A stretch of DNA of 64,000 nucleotides from Variovorax sp. 679 (GCF_003952185.1 NZ_RXFS01000004.1:310001-374000), one strand, 5' to 3'. Shown: positions 34,312-45,304, counted from the stretch's first letter. A program made the numbers and translations. Notes: a model not told the origin generated them from the letters alone.

Positions 34312-36039
34312 TCAGGCCCGCTTGCGGGCTTCCTCGTCGACGAGATCTTTCTTCGAGAGCTTGCCCACCGGCGTCTTGGGCAGCTCGGCGCGGATCTCCA
34401 ACGCGCCGATCATCTCGTGCTTGCCGAGCCGGTTCTTCAGGAACGACTTGAGCTCGTCGAGCGTCAGTTCGGGGGCGCCGTCCTTCAGCTTCACGAAGGC
34501 CTTGGGCGACTGGCCGCGGTACTCGTCGGGGATGCCGATCACGCAGACCTCGGCCACCGAGGGGTGCTCGTACACCGCCTCTTCCAGCACGCGCGGATAG
34601 ACGTTGTAGCCGCCGCACAGCAGCATGTCCTTGGTGCGGTCGACGATGTAGAGGTAGCCGTCGGCATCCATCTTCGCGACGTCGCCGCTGCGGAAGTAGC
34701 CGTCCGCCGTCATCGATTCGGCCGTGGCCTTGGGGTTGTTCCAGTAGCCCTTCATCACGTTCGGGCCCTTGATGCAGAGCTCGCCGGCTTCGCCGAAGGT
34801 GGCGATGTCCTTCGACGGGTCGTCGAGGCTCACGAGCTTGATGTGCACCCGGGGCAGCGGCATGCCGCACGAGCCCGCCTTGCGCAGGCCGCGCGCGGGG
34901 GTGAAGGTGCCCACGGGCGATGTCTCGGTCATGCCCCAGCCTTCGTTGAGGTGGCAGCCCGTGAGTTCGAAGAAGCGCTGCTCCACTTCCACCGGCAGAG
35001 GGGCGCCGCCCGAGCCGCAGAACTTGAGCGAGCGCAGGTCCATCTCCTTCGCCTTGGGGTGCGAGAGGATCGCGGTGTACATCGTCGGCACGCCAGGGAA
35101 CACGCTGATCCGGCTGGCGGCGAGCTCGTTCATCACCGCGTCGACGTCGAAGCGCGTGTGCAGCACCAGCGCGGCGCCCAGGCGCACGCCGAGCAGCATC
35201 GCGGCGCTGAGCGCGAAGATGTGGAAGAGCGGCAGCACGACGAGGAAGCGTTCGGTGCCCTCGGCCAGGATGGGCGGGTCGCCCTTGGTCGACTCGTAGT
35301 ACTGCGCGGAGGCCGACGTGAGGTTTGCGTGCGTGAGCATCGCGCCCTTGGGCAGGCCGGTGGTGCCGCCGGTGTACTGCAGCACGACGATCTCTTCGGC
35401 GAGGTCGCCCAGCGGATAGGTCGCGTGCGTGCCTTCGCTCGTCAGCAGATCGGTGAAGCGCACGTGCCGGTCGTCCACGGGCACCGGGGCGATCTGGCCG
35501 GCGCCCTGCAACTGGGCCTGCACCTTGTCGCCCATGGCGCCGTAGTCGCCGAGGCTGCCGACCACCAGCGTCTTCAGGCGCGAGTTGTCGAGCAGGCGCG
35601 CCATCTGCGGGTAGAGGTTGACGAGGTCGAGCGTGACGAGGATGTCGGTGCGGCTGTCCTCGATCTTGTGGGCCAGTACGCGCTCGGCGTCGAGCGGCGA
35701 GTAGTTCACCACCGTGCCGCCGGCCTTGAGCACGGCGAAGAAGGCGATCGGGTAGTGCGGCGTGTTCGGCAGATAGAGGCCGACGTGTACGCCTGGCTTC
35801 ACGCCCAGGTCCTGCAGGCCCTTGGCGGCGCGCTCGACTGCTGCGCCGAGCTCGTGGTAGGTGATGACCTTGCCCATGAATTCGACGGCCGACCGGTCGG
35901 GCCAGCGCTCGACGGCCTCGTCGAGCATCTGCTGCACCGGCTTGACGGGCAGGTCGGCGTCCCAGCGCATGCCGGGCGGGTAGGCGCGTGTCCAGGGAGT
36001 GATGTCGCCGGAGAGGGCGGCGGGGGAGGGGGTGGCCAT
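34312..36039 (-). CDS. Long-chain-fatty-acid-CoA ligase (AMP-binding)
   Basis: A 575-residue ANL-family adenylating enzyme. The P-loop is [16 protein letters not shown], motif II is [10 protein letters not shown], motif III is [19 protein letters not shown], and the C-terminal catalytic Lys lies in [14 protein letters not shown]. It activates a carboxylic acid to the acyl-AMP and then the CoA ester. The window holds a second such enzyme at 42553 that differs clearly. It is divergent from mnmA, with about 190 bp between. Confidence 0.92.
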   Translation of the reverse strand: MATPSPAALSGDITPWTRAYPPGMRWDADLPVKPVQQMLDEAVERWPDRSAVEFMGKVITYHELGAAVERAAKGLQDLGVKPGVHVGLYLPNTPHYPIAFFAVLKAGGTVVNYSPLDAERVLAHKIEDSRTDILVTLDLVNLYPQMARLLDNSRLKTLVVGSLGDYGAMGDKVQAQLQGAGQIAPVPVDDRHVRFTDLLTSEGTHATYPLGDLAEEIVVLQYTGGTTGLPKGAMLTHANLTSASAQYYESTKGDPPILAEGTERFLVVLPLFHIFALSAAMLLGVRLGAALVLHTRFDVDAVMNELAASRISVFPGVPTMYTAILSHPKAKEMDLRSLKFCGSGGAPLPVEVEQRFFELTGCHLNEGWGMTETSPVGTFTPARGLRKAGSCGMPLPRVHIKLVSLDDPSKDIATFGEAGELCIKGPNVMKGYWNNPKATAESMTADGYFRSGDVAKMDADGYLYIVDRTKDMLLCGGYNVYPRVLEEAVYEHPSVAEVCVIGIPDEYRGQSPKAFVKLKDGAPELTLDELKSFLKNRLGKHEMIGALEIRAELPKTPVGKLSKKDLVDEEARKRA

Positions 36040-36228
36040 GCGTCTTGTCTCCGCTTTGCTGTTGTCTGTTGCAAATTGCGTGGCGGATCTGTGCCGCCTT
36101 CATCCAGCGGCACTGTAGCGCCGGGCCTTCGAGCCGGGGAGCCGTGCCTGACAAGCCGGCGACACGGGTTTTCCCGATTTCCCACACGCCGGAAGCCTCT
36201 TGCGGGAGGCTGGGACAATAGGGGGCTT

Positions 36229-37329
36229 ATGGCAAAGCATCGGATCGTTGTGGGACTGAGCGGCGGAGTGGACTCCGCGGTGACGGCGCACCTGCTCAAG
36301 CAGCAGGGGCACGAGGTGGTCGGCATCTTCATGAAGAACTGGGAAGACGACGACGACAGCGAGTACTGCTCGTCGAACATCGACTTCGTGGACGCCGCCA
36401 GCGTGGCCGACGTGCTGGGCATCGAGATCGAGCACGTCAACTTCGCAGCCGATTACAAAGACCGCGTGTTCGCCGAATTCCTGCGCGAGTACAAGGCCGG
36501 CCGCACGCCGAATCCCGACGTGCTGTGCAACGCCGAGATCAAGTTCAAGGCCTTTCTCGACCATGCGATGCGGCTGGGCGCAGAGAAGATCGCCACCGGG
36601 CACTACGCCCGGGTGCGGCTGAACGAAGCTACCGGCAGGCACGAGCTGCTCAAGGGGCTCGATCCGTCGAAGGACCAGAGCTACTTCCTGCACCGCCTGA
36701 ACCAGGCGCAGCTGTCGAAGACGATGTTCCCGGTCGGCGAGCTGCACAAGACCGAGGTGCGCCGCATCGCCGAGGAAATCGGCCTGCCCAATGCGAAGAA
36801 GAAGGACTCGACCGGTATCTGCTTCATCGGCGAGCGGCCGTTCCGCGAATTCCTGAACCGCTACATCTCCAAGGAGCCGGGCCCGATCAAGGACGACCGC
36901 GGCCGCAAGCTGGGCGAGCACCAGGGGCTGAGCTTCTACACGCTGGGGCAGCGGCAGGGGCTGGGCATCGGCGGCGTGAAGGAAAAGGGCGCGCAGCGCG
37001 GCTCGGGCGACCACTCGCCGTGGTTCGTGGCGCGCAAGGACGTCGAGAAGAACACGCTGTGGGTGGTGCAGGGGCACGATCATCCGTGGCTGCTGTCTTC
37101 GGAGCTGAAGGCAGGCGACGCAAGCTGGGTTTCGGGCGAGGCGCCGGCGCCGGGCGGCTACGGTTCGAAGGCGCGCTACCGGCAGGCGGATGCGGCCTGT
37201 GAGCTGGATGCGGGCGATGCCTCCACCTTCGGCCTGCGCTTCGGGGATGCGCAATGGGCGGTGACGCCGGGGCAGTCGGCCGTGCTGTACGACGGTGAGC
37301 GCTGCCTTGGCGGCGGCGTCATCGTCTGA
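36229..37329 (+). CDS. mnmA: tRNA-specific 2-thiouridylase MnmA
   Basis: A 366-residue enzyme that places sulfur on U34 of tRNA-Lys, -Glu and -Gln. The PP-loop is [12 protein letters not shown] (residues 9-20). The catalytic cysteines are Cys100 ([13 protein letters not shown]) and Cys198 ([13 protein letters not shown]). The C-terminal OB-like domain contains [11 protein letters not shown] and is of normal length. ATG at 36229 follows a GC-rich leader. It is convergent with a nudJ-like gene 13 bp away. Confidence 0.96.
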   Translation: MAKHRIVVGLSGGVDSAVTAHLLKQQGHEVVGIFMKNWEDDDDSEYCSSNIDFVDAASVADVLGIEIEHVNFAADYKDRVFAEFLREYKAGRTPNPDVLCNAEIKFKAFLDHAMRLGAEKIATGHYARVRLNEATGRHELLKGLDPSKDQSYFLHRLNQAQLSKTMFPVGELHKTEVRRIAEEIGLPNAKKKDSTGICFIGERPFREFLNRYISKEPGPIKDDRGRKLGEHQGLSFYTLGQRQGLGIGGVKEKGAQRGSGDHSPWFVARKDVEKNTLWVVQGHDHPWLLSSELKAGDASWVSGEAPAPGGYGSKARYRQADAACELDAGDASTFGLRFGDAQWAVTPGQSAVLYDGERCLGGGVIV

Positions 37330-37342
37330 GCCTGATTTCTCG

Positions 37343-37831
37343 TCAGGGCGCCGACCGCACCGACCCGTCGACGTGGACGAGGTCCAGCGGATGGCGCTTG
37401 CCAGCCAGGTAGTCCTCGATGCACTGGAGCAGCAGCGGGCTGCGATGCCGCGCGACGCTCGCGCGGATTTCGTCCACCGTCATCCACACGGTGCGCACGA
37501 TGCCTTCGTCGAGCGGGCGATCTTTTTCGAACGCGCCCAGCGTGCCTGAGAAGGCGAAACGCATGTAGGTGGTGTCTTCACCGCGCTCGGCCAGCGGCCG
37601 GGAACGCGCCATGTAGATGCCGATGAGCGCAGTTGGCGTGAAATGATGAGCCGTTTCTTCCAGCGTTTCACGCGCACAGCCTTCGGCGGGCGACTCGCCG
37701 GGGTCCAGATGGCCGGCCGGCGTGTTGAGCCGCAGGCCGTTGCCGGTCTGCTCTTCGACCAGCAGGAAGCGCCCGTCGCGCTCGATCACCGAGGCCACGG
37801 TGACGTTGGGTTTCCAGCGTGGACTTGCCAT
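37343..37831 (-). CDS. nudJ: NUDIX hydrolase, NudJ-like
   Basis: A 162-residue NUDIX protein aligning well with E. coli NudJ (KPNVTVASVIERDGRFLLVE at the N-terminus, LAGKRHPLDLVH at the C-terminus). The Nudix box runs from GHLDPGE to RETLEETAH; the catalytic Glu residues are intact, but the usual Gly after EExx is Ala and the last hydrophobic position is His. NudJ hydrolyses thiamin pyrimidine and nucleoside diphosphates. In E. coli nudJ is next to mnmA too, though in another orientation. Confidence 0.88.
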   Translation of the reverse strand: MASPRWKPNVTVASVIERDGRFLLVEEQTGNGLRLNTPAGHLDPGESPAEGCARETLEETAHHFTPTALIGIYMARSRPLAERGEDTTYMRFAFSGTLGAFEKDRPLDEGIVRTVWMTVDEIRASVARHRSPLLLQCIEDYLAGKRHPLDLVHVDGSVRSAP

Positions 37832-37842
37832 GTCTTGGCCCC

Positions 37843-38277
37843 TTATTTCAGAACATAGCCGCTGAAGCGCCAGACGCGGTCGGTGTCGAGGTGGAAGCTC
37901 ACGAGTTCGCGCAGCGTGGTGTCGGGCCTGTTGGCGAAGCGGGTTTCGTATTCGACGCTGACGTACTGGCCGGCGGCGTCGCCATCGGAAGCAGTAACGA
38001 CCTGGCGATTGACCGATACCCAGGTGCGCATTTGCGGCACGCCGATCTGTGCGCGGTTCCGGGCGACCTGGCCGATGAAGTCGGCGCGCGTCACCCGTTT
38101 GCGCGTGGCCGGCGTGGCGCCGTCCCACAGCTCACCGGCCTTGCCCTGGTCGATCATCTCGATCACCTGCATGCCGCCACGCACCATGTCGCTGGGCTCG
38201 ACCTCCTGTGCGGCGGCGGGGTGGAGCCAGCTCAGGATCAATGTGACGGCGAGCAGCAGCCGGATCATCGGATTCAT
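37843..38277 (-). CDS. Exported DUF4019 protein
   Basis: A 144-residue protein. A signal peptide (residues 1-23, LLLAVTLILSWLHPAAAQ) is followed by a DUF4019 domain (AGELWDGATPATRKRVTRAD, YVSVEYETRFANRPDTT, RVWRFSGYVLK). Periplasmic, function unknown. It lies 11 bp upstream of the nudJ-like gene on the same strand and may share a transcript with it. Confidence 0.78.
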   Translation of the reverse strand: MNPMIRLLLAVTLILSWLHPAAAQEVEPSDMVRGGMQVIEMIDQGKAGELWDGATPATRKRVTRADFIGQVARNRAQIGVPQMRTWVSVNRQVVTASDGDAAGQYVSVEYETRFANRPDTTLRELVSFHLDTDRVWRFSGYVLK

Positions 38278-38378
38278 TCGTCTCGTTCCTCGTGACGGCG
38301 GGGCATGCGGCCCGTTCTTGCGGCGCAGTTTCTGTCGCCGCGCAAGCCGTGTGAGACTACTTTAGCTCGCCGGGAGAT

Positions 38379-39101
38379 TCAGGCTCCGCGCGCGCTGGCG
38401 ACACGTGGCAGCGAGTCGGCCTCGATGGTTTCCAGCCGATAGCCCAGGCCGTAGATGGCGAGCAGCAGGAATCCGTTGGCGGGGCGCAGGTCGAGCTTCG
38501 TTCGCAGGCGCGAGATGTGGGTGTCGAGCGATCGCGACAGCGCCTCGATGCCGAGGCCCCAGACGGCCTCGTGCAGATGCTCCCGAGAAAGCAGCCGGCC
38601 AAGGTTCTGGAAGAGGAACAGGGCGAGTTCGTACTCGCGATTCTTGAGCTCGACCTGGACGCCGCGAACCTTCAGGACGCGCGAGGGTGGATAGAAGTGA
38701 TAGGGGCCGAAGACCAGTTCGATCTCGTGCTGGGCCGGATAGGAGCGGCGCAGCAGCGCGTTCACCCGGGCTTCGAGCTCGCCGGCGCGGGCGGGCTTGG
38801 TCATGAAGTCGTCCGCGCCCGCGTTCAGGCCCTCGACCATGTTCGCCTCGCCTGGCCGGTCGGACACGAAAAGAATGGGAAGCCGGCTGTTGAGATCCCG
38901 ACGGATGGTCGCCACCACGTCGGGCCCCTTCATGTCAGGGAGACTCCAGCCGAGTATCAGCAGATCGAAGGTCTGGCGGCGCATTGCCTGCAGCAGCGCC
39001 TTTCCTTCCGTGTAGGGATGGCACTCGTGCTCGAGCGCCGCCATTGTCTGATTGATCCGCTTGAAGTGCTCTGCACCTTCATCGAGTACCGCGATTCGCA
39101 T
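38379..39101 (-). CDS. OmpR-type response regulator lacking the phospho-acceptor Asp
   Basis: A 240-residue response regulator. The receiver domain (1-120) keeps the acidic residues at LDEG (7-8), the switch Ser in ILFVSDRPG, and the Lys in FMTKP. However, position 51, normally Asp in LILDW, is Gly (LILGWSLPD; codon GGC). The C-terminal winged helix (about 130-230) is intact (LKNREYELALFLFQN, SLDTHISRLRTKLD). No histidine kinase gene is adjacent. It therefore probably works without phosphorylation at this site, or through ligand or partner binding. Confidence 0.88.
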   Translation of the reverse strand: MRIAVLDEGAEHFKRINQTMAALEHECHPYTEGKALLQAMRRQTFDLLILGWSLPDMKGPDVVATIRRDLNSRLPILFVSDRPGEANMVEGLNAGADDFMTKPARAGELEARVNALLRRSYPAQHEIELVFGPYHFYPPSRVLKVRGVQVELKNREYELALFLFQNLGRLLSREHLHEAVWGLGIEALSRSLDTHISRLRTKLDLRPANGFLLLAIYGLGYRLETIEADSLPRVASARGA

Positions 39102-39550
39102 TCCTGCCCCTTCTTCCTCCCTTCGTCAGCTTCCGTGAACTGGCGATTGTTAGTAGAAGTGTATCTATCTGCGACTAAGGTAAAGTTTTTGGATTTGCAA
39201 ATAATGCACGCAAATCGATGATTTCTGATGGCTTGTTAACGAAGATGGGCGCAATTGGATACAAATAGAGATTTCGAATGACGAGCTTCCGTCAGCCGTT
39301 GGCGGTACTTTGCCGGGCAATCCGGCAGGAATTCGTCCGGCACGCTGAAGAAACATGCCCGACTTCTTCTCGCGGGCCGCTATCGAATACCCGAATTCGC
39401 TATCAATTGAATAGCTGAAGTTATAGTATCCATAAGCTCCTCGACGCTTTGGGATGAAAACGACAGAGCACTCCGGCGACAGCGATCGGCTGTAATCTTG
39501 CTGTAAGCTGCCGGCATTCCCCCTGTGCCCCTTGCTCTGAGGAGATCTCT
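39102..39550. other. AT-rich intergenic region between the response regulator and pntAA
   Basis: A 449-bp gap. The stretch from about 39140 to 39290 is clearly lower in GC than the surroundings and holds a 7-bp dyad (39192-39216). The right end holds the pntAA leader, with GAGGAG as ribosome-binding site 8 bases before the ATG. No credible gene is seen. Confidence 0.7.
39192..39216. promoter_or_regulatory. Perfect dyad GATTTGC-N11-GCAAATC
   Basis: Two exact 7-bp arms in an AT-rich stretch, 91 bp before the start of the atypical response regulator. It is a candidate operator, possibly for autoregulation by that regulator. No consensus was recognised. Confidence 0.5.
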
Positions 39551-40681
<1,131 letters not shown>

Positions 40682-40701
40682 CGCCCGCCGAGGAGAAGAA
40701 C

Positions 40702-41031
40702 ATGGACATCGTCTCTCACACAGTCATCAACCTGATCATCTTCGTGCTGGCCATCTACGTCGGCTACCACGTCGTGTGGACCGTCACGCCAGCGCTGCAC
40801 ACGCCGCTGATGGCCGTGACCAACGCCATCTCGGCCATCGTGATCGTGGGCGCCATGCTGGCGGCCGCGCTCACCGACACGCCGCTGGGCAAGACCATGG
40901 GCGTGCTCGCCGTGGCGCTGGCCGCGGTGAACGTCTTCGGCGGCTTCCTCGTCACGCGGAGGATGCTGGAGATGTTCAAGAAGAAAGAGAAGAAGGCCGC
41001 ACCGAAGGCCGAAGAGGGAGCCGCCAAGTGA
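40702..41031 (+). CDS. pntAB: NAD(P) transhydrogenase subunit alpha, membrane part
   Basis: A 109-residue membrane protein with three to four hydrophobic spans (INLIIFVLAIYVGYHVVWTV, AISAIVIVGAMLAAA, AVNVFGGFLVTRRMLEMF) and a Lys/Glu-rich tail. It supplies the domain II helices that PntAA lacks. It sits 20 bp after pntAA and touches pntB. Confidence 0.93.
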   Translation: MDIVSHTVINLIIFVLAIYVGYHVVWTVTPALHTPLMAVTNAISAIVIVGAMLAAALTDTPLGKTMGVLAVALAAVNVFGGFLVTRRMLEMFKKKEKKAAPKAEEGAAK

Positions 41032-41033
41032 GC

Positions 41034-42452
41034 ATGAACCTCGTCACGCTGCTGTACCTCGTCGCCAGCATCTGCTTCATCCAGGCCCTGAAGGGCCTGA
41101 GCCATCCCACCACCTCGATCCGCGGCAACATCTTCGGCATGACCGGCATGGCGATCGCCGTGCTGACCACCGGCGCGCTGATCTACAAGCTCGCCAGCGG
41201 CAACCTCAACGGACTGGCCTACGTGCTGGTCGCGCTGGTCGTCGGCGGCGGCCTGGGCGCCTACATGGCCAACAAGGTCGAGATGACCAAGATGCCCGAA
41301 CTGGTCGCCTTCATGCACAGCATGATCGGCCTGGCTGCGGTGTTCATCGGGGTGGCCGCCGTGGCCGAGCCGCACGCCTTCGGCATCGCGCTCAAGGGCG
41401 ATCCGATCCCGAGCGGCAACCGGCTCGAACTGTTCCTGGGGGCTGCCATCGGCGCCATCACCTTCAGCGGCTCGGTCATCGCCTTCGGCAAGCTCTCGGG
41501 CAAGTACAAGTTCCGCCTGTTCCAGGGCGCGCCGGTGCAGTTCGCAGGCCAGCACATGCTCAACCTCGTGCTGGGCCTGGCGACCATCGGCCTGGGCCTC
41601 GTGTTCGTCTTCACCGAAAGCTGGCCGGCCTTCTTCGCGATGCTGGCGCTGGCCTTCGTGATGGGCGTGCTCATCATCATCCCGATCGGCGGCGCCGACA
41701 TGCCGGTGGTGGTGTCGATGCTCAACAGCTACTCGGGCTGGGCGGCCGCGGGCATCGGCTTCAGCCTGAACAACGCGATGCTGATCGTGGCCGGCTCGCT
41801 GGTGGGCTCCTCGGGTGCGATCCTGAGCTACATCATGTGCAAGGCCATGAACCGCTCGTTCTTCAACGTGATCCTGGGCGGCTTCGGCGGCGACGCGACC
41901 GCTGCCACCGGTGGCGCGAAGGAGCAGCGCCCCGTGAAGAGCGGCAGCGCCGACGACGCGGCCTTCGTGCTCGGCAACGCCGAGACGGTGGTGATCGTGC
42001 CCGGCTACGGCCTCGCCGTGGCCCGTGCCCAGCACGCGGTGAAGGAGCTCGCGCAGAAGCTCGTCGAGAAGGGCGTGACCGTGAAGTACGCGATCCACCC
42101 GGTGGCGGGCCGCATGCCCGGCCACATGAACGTGCTGCTGGCCGAGGCCGAGGTGCCCTACGACCAGGTGTTCGAGATGGAGGACATCAACGGCGAGTTC
42201 GGCCAGGCCGACGTGGCGATCATCCTGGGCGCCAACGACGTGGTGAACCCCGCTGCCCACACCAAGGGCAGCCCGATCTACGGCATGCCGATCCTGGAGG
42301 CCTACAAGGCCAAGACCGTCATCGTGAACAAGCGCTCCATGGCCGCGGGCTACGCCGGCCTGGACAACGAACTCTTCTACATGGACAAGACCATGATGGT
42401 TTTTGGCGATGCCAAAAAAGTAGTGGAAGATATGGGCAAGGCCATCGAATAG
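41034..42452 (+). CDS. pntB: NAD(P) transhydrogenase subunit beta
   Basis: A 472-residue protein. The N-terminal part is membrane domain II with eight or nine spans (proton channel). The C-terminal NADP(H)-binding domain III contains VVIVPGYGLAVARAQHAV, HPVAGRMPGHMNVLLAEA and GANDVVNPAA. With PntAA and PntAB it couples proton entry to NADPH formation. ATG at 41034 is 2 bp after the pntAB stop; a GTG at 41028 overlapping that stop is an alternative. Confidence 0.96.
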   Translation: MNLVTLLYLVASICFIQALKGLSHPTTSIRGNIFGMTGMAIAVLTTGALIYKLASGNLNGLAYVLVALVVGGGLGAYMANKVEMTKMPELVAFMHSMIGLAAVFIGVAAVAEPHAFGIALKGDPIPSGNRLELFLGAAIGAITFSGSVIAFGKLSGKYKFRLFQGAPVQFAGQHMLNLVLGLATIGLGLVFVFTESWPAFFAMLALAFVMGVLIIIPIGGADMPVVVSMLNSYSGWAAAGIGFSLNNAMLIVAGSLVGSSGAILSYIMCKAMNRSFFNVILGGFGGDATAATGGAKEQRPVKSGSADDAAFVLGNAETVVIVPGYGLAVARAQHAVKELAQKLVEKGVTVKYAIHPVAGRMPGHMNVLLAEAEVPYDQVFEMEDINGEFGQADVAIILGANDVVNPAAHTKGSPIYGMPILEAYKAKTVIVNKRSMAAGYAGLDNELFYMDKTMMVFGDAKKVVEDMGKAIE

Positions 42453-42465
42453 GCCGAAGGTCCCT

Positions 42466-42521
42466 GCCCGCGTGGCGGGCGAGTTCTTCGCGGCGCCACT
42501 TCGTGCGCCGTTTTCGTTTTC
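42466..42521 (+). terminator. Tandem hairpin terminator after pntB
   Basis: GCCCGC-gtg-GCGGGC (42466-42480) is followed by CGGCGC-cacttcgt-GCGCCG (42491-42510) and a TTTTCGTTTT tract. It closes the pnt operon before fadD. Confidence 0.75.
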
Positions 42522-42552
42522 AACAGTCCGACTCCCGGAGGAGACAAATCCA

Positions 42553-44232
42553 ATGACCGATCGTCCCTGGCTCAGCAGCTACCCGCAAGGTGTGCCCGCC
42601 GATATCGATGCCTCGCAGTACCCTTCGCTGGTCGCGCTCATGGAGGAGAGCTTCACGAAGTACGCCGACCGCACGGCCTACAGCTTCATGGGCAAGGACA
42701 TCAGCTACGGGGAGACCGACAGGCAGAGCAAGTCCTTTGCGGGCTACCTGCAGGGCCTGGGCCTCGCCAAGGGCGACCGCGTGGCGGTCATGATGCCCAA
42801 CTGCCCGCAGTACCCGGTCGCGGTCGCGGGCATCCTGCGCGCCGGCCTGATCCTGGTCAACGTGAACCCGCTGTACACGCCGCGCGAACTCGAGCACCAG
42901 CTCAAGGACTCGGGCGCGAAGGCGATCGTCATCATGGAGAACTTCGGCACCACGCTGCAGCAATGCATCGCGGCCACGCCGGTCAAGCACATCGTGCTGG
43001 CTTCCATGGGCGACCGCCTCGGCTTCCTGAAGGGCGCACTCGTCAACTACGTGGTGCGCAACGTCAAGAAAATGGTGCCGCAGTTCAGCCTGCCGGGCGC
43101 GGTGCGTTTCAACGACGCGCTCGACAAGGGGGCGAGCGCTTCGCTGAAGCCGGTGGCCATCGGCCCCGACGACGTGGCTGTGCTGCAGTACACCGGCGGC
43201 ACCACCGGCGTGTCGAAGGGCGCGGTGCTGCTGCATCGCAACGTGATCGCCAACGTGCTGCAGTCCGAGGCCTGGAACGAGCCGGTCATGAACAAGGTGC
43301 CGGCCAACGAGCAGCCCACCGGTGTGTGCGCGCTGCCGCTGTATCACATCTTCGCGTTCACGGTCGGCATGATGCTGAGCATGCGCACGGGCGGCAAGCT
43401 GATCCTGATCCCGAATCCGCGCGACATCCCCGGCGTGCTGAAGGAGCTGTCGAAGCACACCATCCACAGCTTCCCGGCCGTCAACACGCTGTTCAACGGG
43501 CTGGCGAACCATCCCGACTTCAACACCGTCAACTGGAAGAACCTCAAGGTCTCGGTTGGCGGCGGCATGGCGGTGCAGGCCGCTGTCGCAAAGCTCTGGC
43601 TCGAGAAGACCGGCTGCCCGATCTGCGAAGGCTACGGCCTGTCCGAAACTTCGCCTTCGGCCACCTGCAACCCGACCAACAGCACCGCCTACACCGGCAC
43701 CATCGGCCTGCCGCTGCCGAGCACCTGGCTCAAGCTGCTCGACGACGACGGCAACGAAGTGCCCGTCGGCGAGCGCGGCGAGATCGCCATCAAGGGTCCG
43801 CAGGTGATGGCCGGCTACTGGCAGCGTCCCGACGAGACCGCCAAGGTCATGACGGCCGACGGCTACTTCAAGAGCGGCGACATCGGCGTGGTCGACGAGC
43901 GCGGCTACTTCAAGGTGGTCGACCGCAAGAAGGACATGATCCTGGTGTCGGGCTTCAACGTGTACCCGAACGAAATCGAGGATGTGGTCGCACTGATTCC
44001 GGGCGTGCTCGAATGCGCCGCGGTCGGCGTGCCCGACGACAAGACCGGCGAGGCCGTGAAGCTCGTGATCGTCAAGAAAGACCCTTCGCTCACGGAGGCT
44101 CAGGTGCGCGAATACTGCAGAGCAAACCTTACGGGTTACAAGCAACCGCGCATCGTAGAGTTTCGTACCGACATGCCGAAGACACCGGTCGGAAAGATCC
44201 TTCGCCGCGAGCTGCGCGACGCCAAGAAGTAA
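42553..44232 (+). CDS. fadD: Long-chain-fatty-acid-CoA ligase FadD
   Basis: A 559-residue AMP-forming acyl-CoA synthetase. The P-loop is YTGGTTGVSKGAVLLHRN, with EGYGLSETSP, GYFKSGDIGVVDERGYFKV and the catalytic Lys in MPKTPVGKILRREL. The length and start (MTDRPWLSSYPQGVPADID) fit E. coli FadD. A GGAGGAGA ribosome-binding site lies 8 bases before the ATG. It follows the pnt operon after its terminator, so probably has its own promoter. Confidence 0.94.
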   Translation: MTDRPWLSSYPQGVPADIDASQYPSLVALMEESFTKYADRTAYSFMGKDISYGETDRQSKSFAGYLQGLGLAKGDRVAVMMPNCPQYPVAVAGILRAGLILVNVNPLYTPRELEHQLKDSGAKAIVIMENFGTTLQQCIAATPVKHIVLASMGDRLGFLKGALVNYVVRNVKKMVPQFSLPGAVRFNDALDKGASASLKPVAIGPDDVAVLQYTGGTTGVSKGAVLLHRNVIANVLQSEAWNEPVMNKVPANEQPTGVCALPLYHIFAFTVGMMLSMRTGGKLILIPNPRDIPGVLKELSKHTIHSFPAVNTLFNGLANHPDFNTVNWKNLKVSVGGGMAVQAAVAKLWLEKTGCPICEGYGLSETSPSATCNPTNSTAYTGTIGLPLPSTWLKLLDDDGNEVPVGERGEIAIKGPQVMAGYWQRPDETAKVMTADGYFKSGDIGVVDERGYFKVVDRKKDMILVSGFNVYPNEIEDVVALIPGVLECAAVGVPDDKTGEAVKLVIVKKDPSLTEAQVREYCRANLTGYKQPRIVEFRTDMPKTPVGKILRRELRDAKK

Positions 44233-44248
44233 GTGCCGAAATAAGGGT

Positions 44249-44267
44249 TCGGCCCGGGTGGGGCCGA
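44249..44267 (+). terminator. Hairpin between fadD and dppB
   Basis: TCGGCCC-gggtg-GGGCCGA forms a perfect 7-bp GC stem 17 bp after the fadD stop. No T-run follows, so termination is uncertain; it may be an attenuating or stabilising hairpin. Confidence 0.45.
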
Positions 44268-44295
44268 GGCATCGATCTTGCATATTCGCGGGTCG

Positions 44296-45300
44296 ATGAT
44301 CAGGTTTGTCTTTACCCGTTTGAGTTTGTTGGTGCCGACCTTCTTCGGCATGACATTGCTCGCCTTCTTCCTCATCCGGCTTGTGCCGGGTGATCCCATT
44401 GAAACCATGGCCGGCGAGCGCGGAATAGACCCCGCGCGCCATGCCGAACTGCGCACCGCCTACGGCTTCGACAAGCCGGTGATCGTGCAGTACGGCATCT
44501 ACATCGGCCGCGTGCTGCACGGCGACCTCGGCAAGTCGCTCATCACGCAGGACACGGTGATGAGCGAGTTCCTCTCGCTCTTCCCGGCCACGGTCGAACT
44601 CGCTGTGTGCGCCATTCTTTTCGCGCTGCTGCTCGGGTTGCCGGCCGGCATCCTCGCGGCGGTGCGGCGCAATTCCATCTTCGACCACGGCGTGATGGCC
44701 ACCTCGCTCACTGGCTACTCGATGCCGATCTTCTGGTGGGGGCTGCTGCTGATCCTGTTCTTCTCGGTGCAGCTCGGATGGACGCCCGTGTCGGGCCGCA
44801 TCGCGGTGCAGTACTACGTCGAGCCCGACACAGGCTTCCTGCTGATCGACGCGCTGCGCGCCGGCGACACCGGCGCCTTCTGGTCGGCACTGCATCACCT
44901 CGTGTTGCCGGCCGTCGTGCTCGGTACCGTGCCGCTCGCCGTCATCGCGCGCATGACACGCTCCGCCATGCTCGAGGTGCTGGGCGAGGACTACATCCGC
45001 ACCGCGCGTGCCAAGGGCCTGTCGCGCTTTCGCGTGGTGGGGCTGCATGCGCTGCGCAACGCGCTCATCCCGGTCGTGACGGTCATCGGCCTGCAGGTGG
45101 GCGTGCTGTTCACCGGCGCGATCCTCACCGAGACCATCTTCTCCTGGCCCGGCGTCGGCAAGTGGCTCATCGAGGCCATCGGCCGGCGCGACTACCCGGT
45201 GCTGCAGGGCGGCATGCTGCTGCTCGGCGGCATCGTGATGCTCGTGAATCTTCTCGTCGACGTGGCATACGGCGTCATCAACCCTCGGATCCGGCGCTGA
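44296..45300 (+). CDS. dppB: Dipeptide ABC transporter permease DppB
   Basis: A 334-residue inner-membrane permease with six spans. RLVPGDPIETMAGE follows the first span, and the ATPase-coupling EAA loop is ARAKGLSRFRVVGLHALRNA. It pairs with DppC to form the channel. ATG at 44296 gives the standard N-terminus MIRFVFTRLSLLVPTFFGMT; an earlier in-frame TTG adds six residues. Confidence 0.94.
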   Translation: MIRFVFTRLSLLVPTFFGMTLLAFFLIRLVPGDPIETMAGERGIDPARHAELRTAYGFDKPVIVQYGIYIGRVLHGDLGKSLITQDTVMSEFLSLFPATVELAVCAILFALLLGLPAGILAAVRRNSIFDHGVMATSLTGYSMPIFWWGLLLILFFSVQLGWTPVSGRIAVQYYVEPDTGFLLIDALRAGDTGAFWSALHHLVLPAVVLGTVPLAVIARMTRSAMLEVLGEDYIRTARAKGLSRFRVVGLHALRNALIPVVTVIGLQVGVLFTGAILTETIFSWPGVGKWLIEAIGRRDYPVLQGGMLLLGGIVMLVNLLVDVAYGVINPRIRR

Positions 45301-45304
45301 GCTC

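Noticed and set aside
37330..37348. Small hairpin CCTGA/TCAGG between mnmA and nudJ as terminator
   Set aside because: Only five base pairs, low stability and no T-run; too weak to call.
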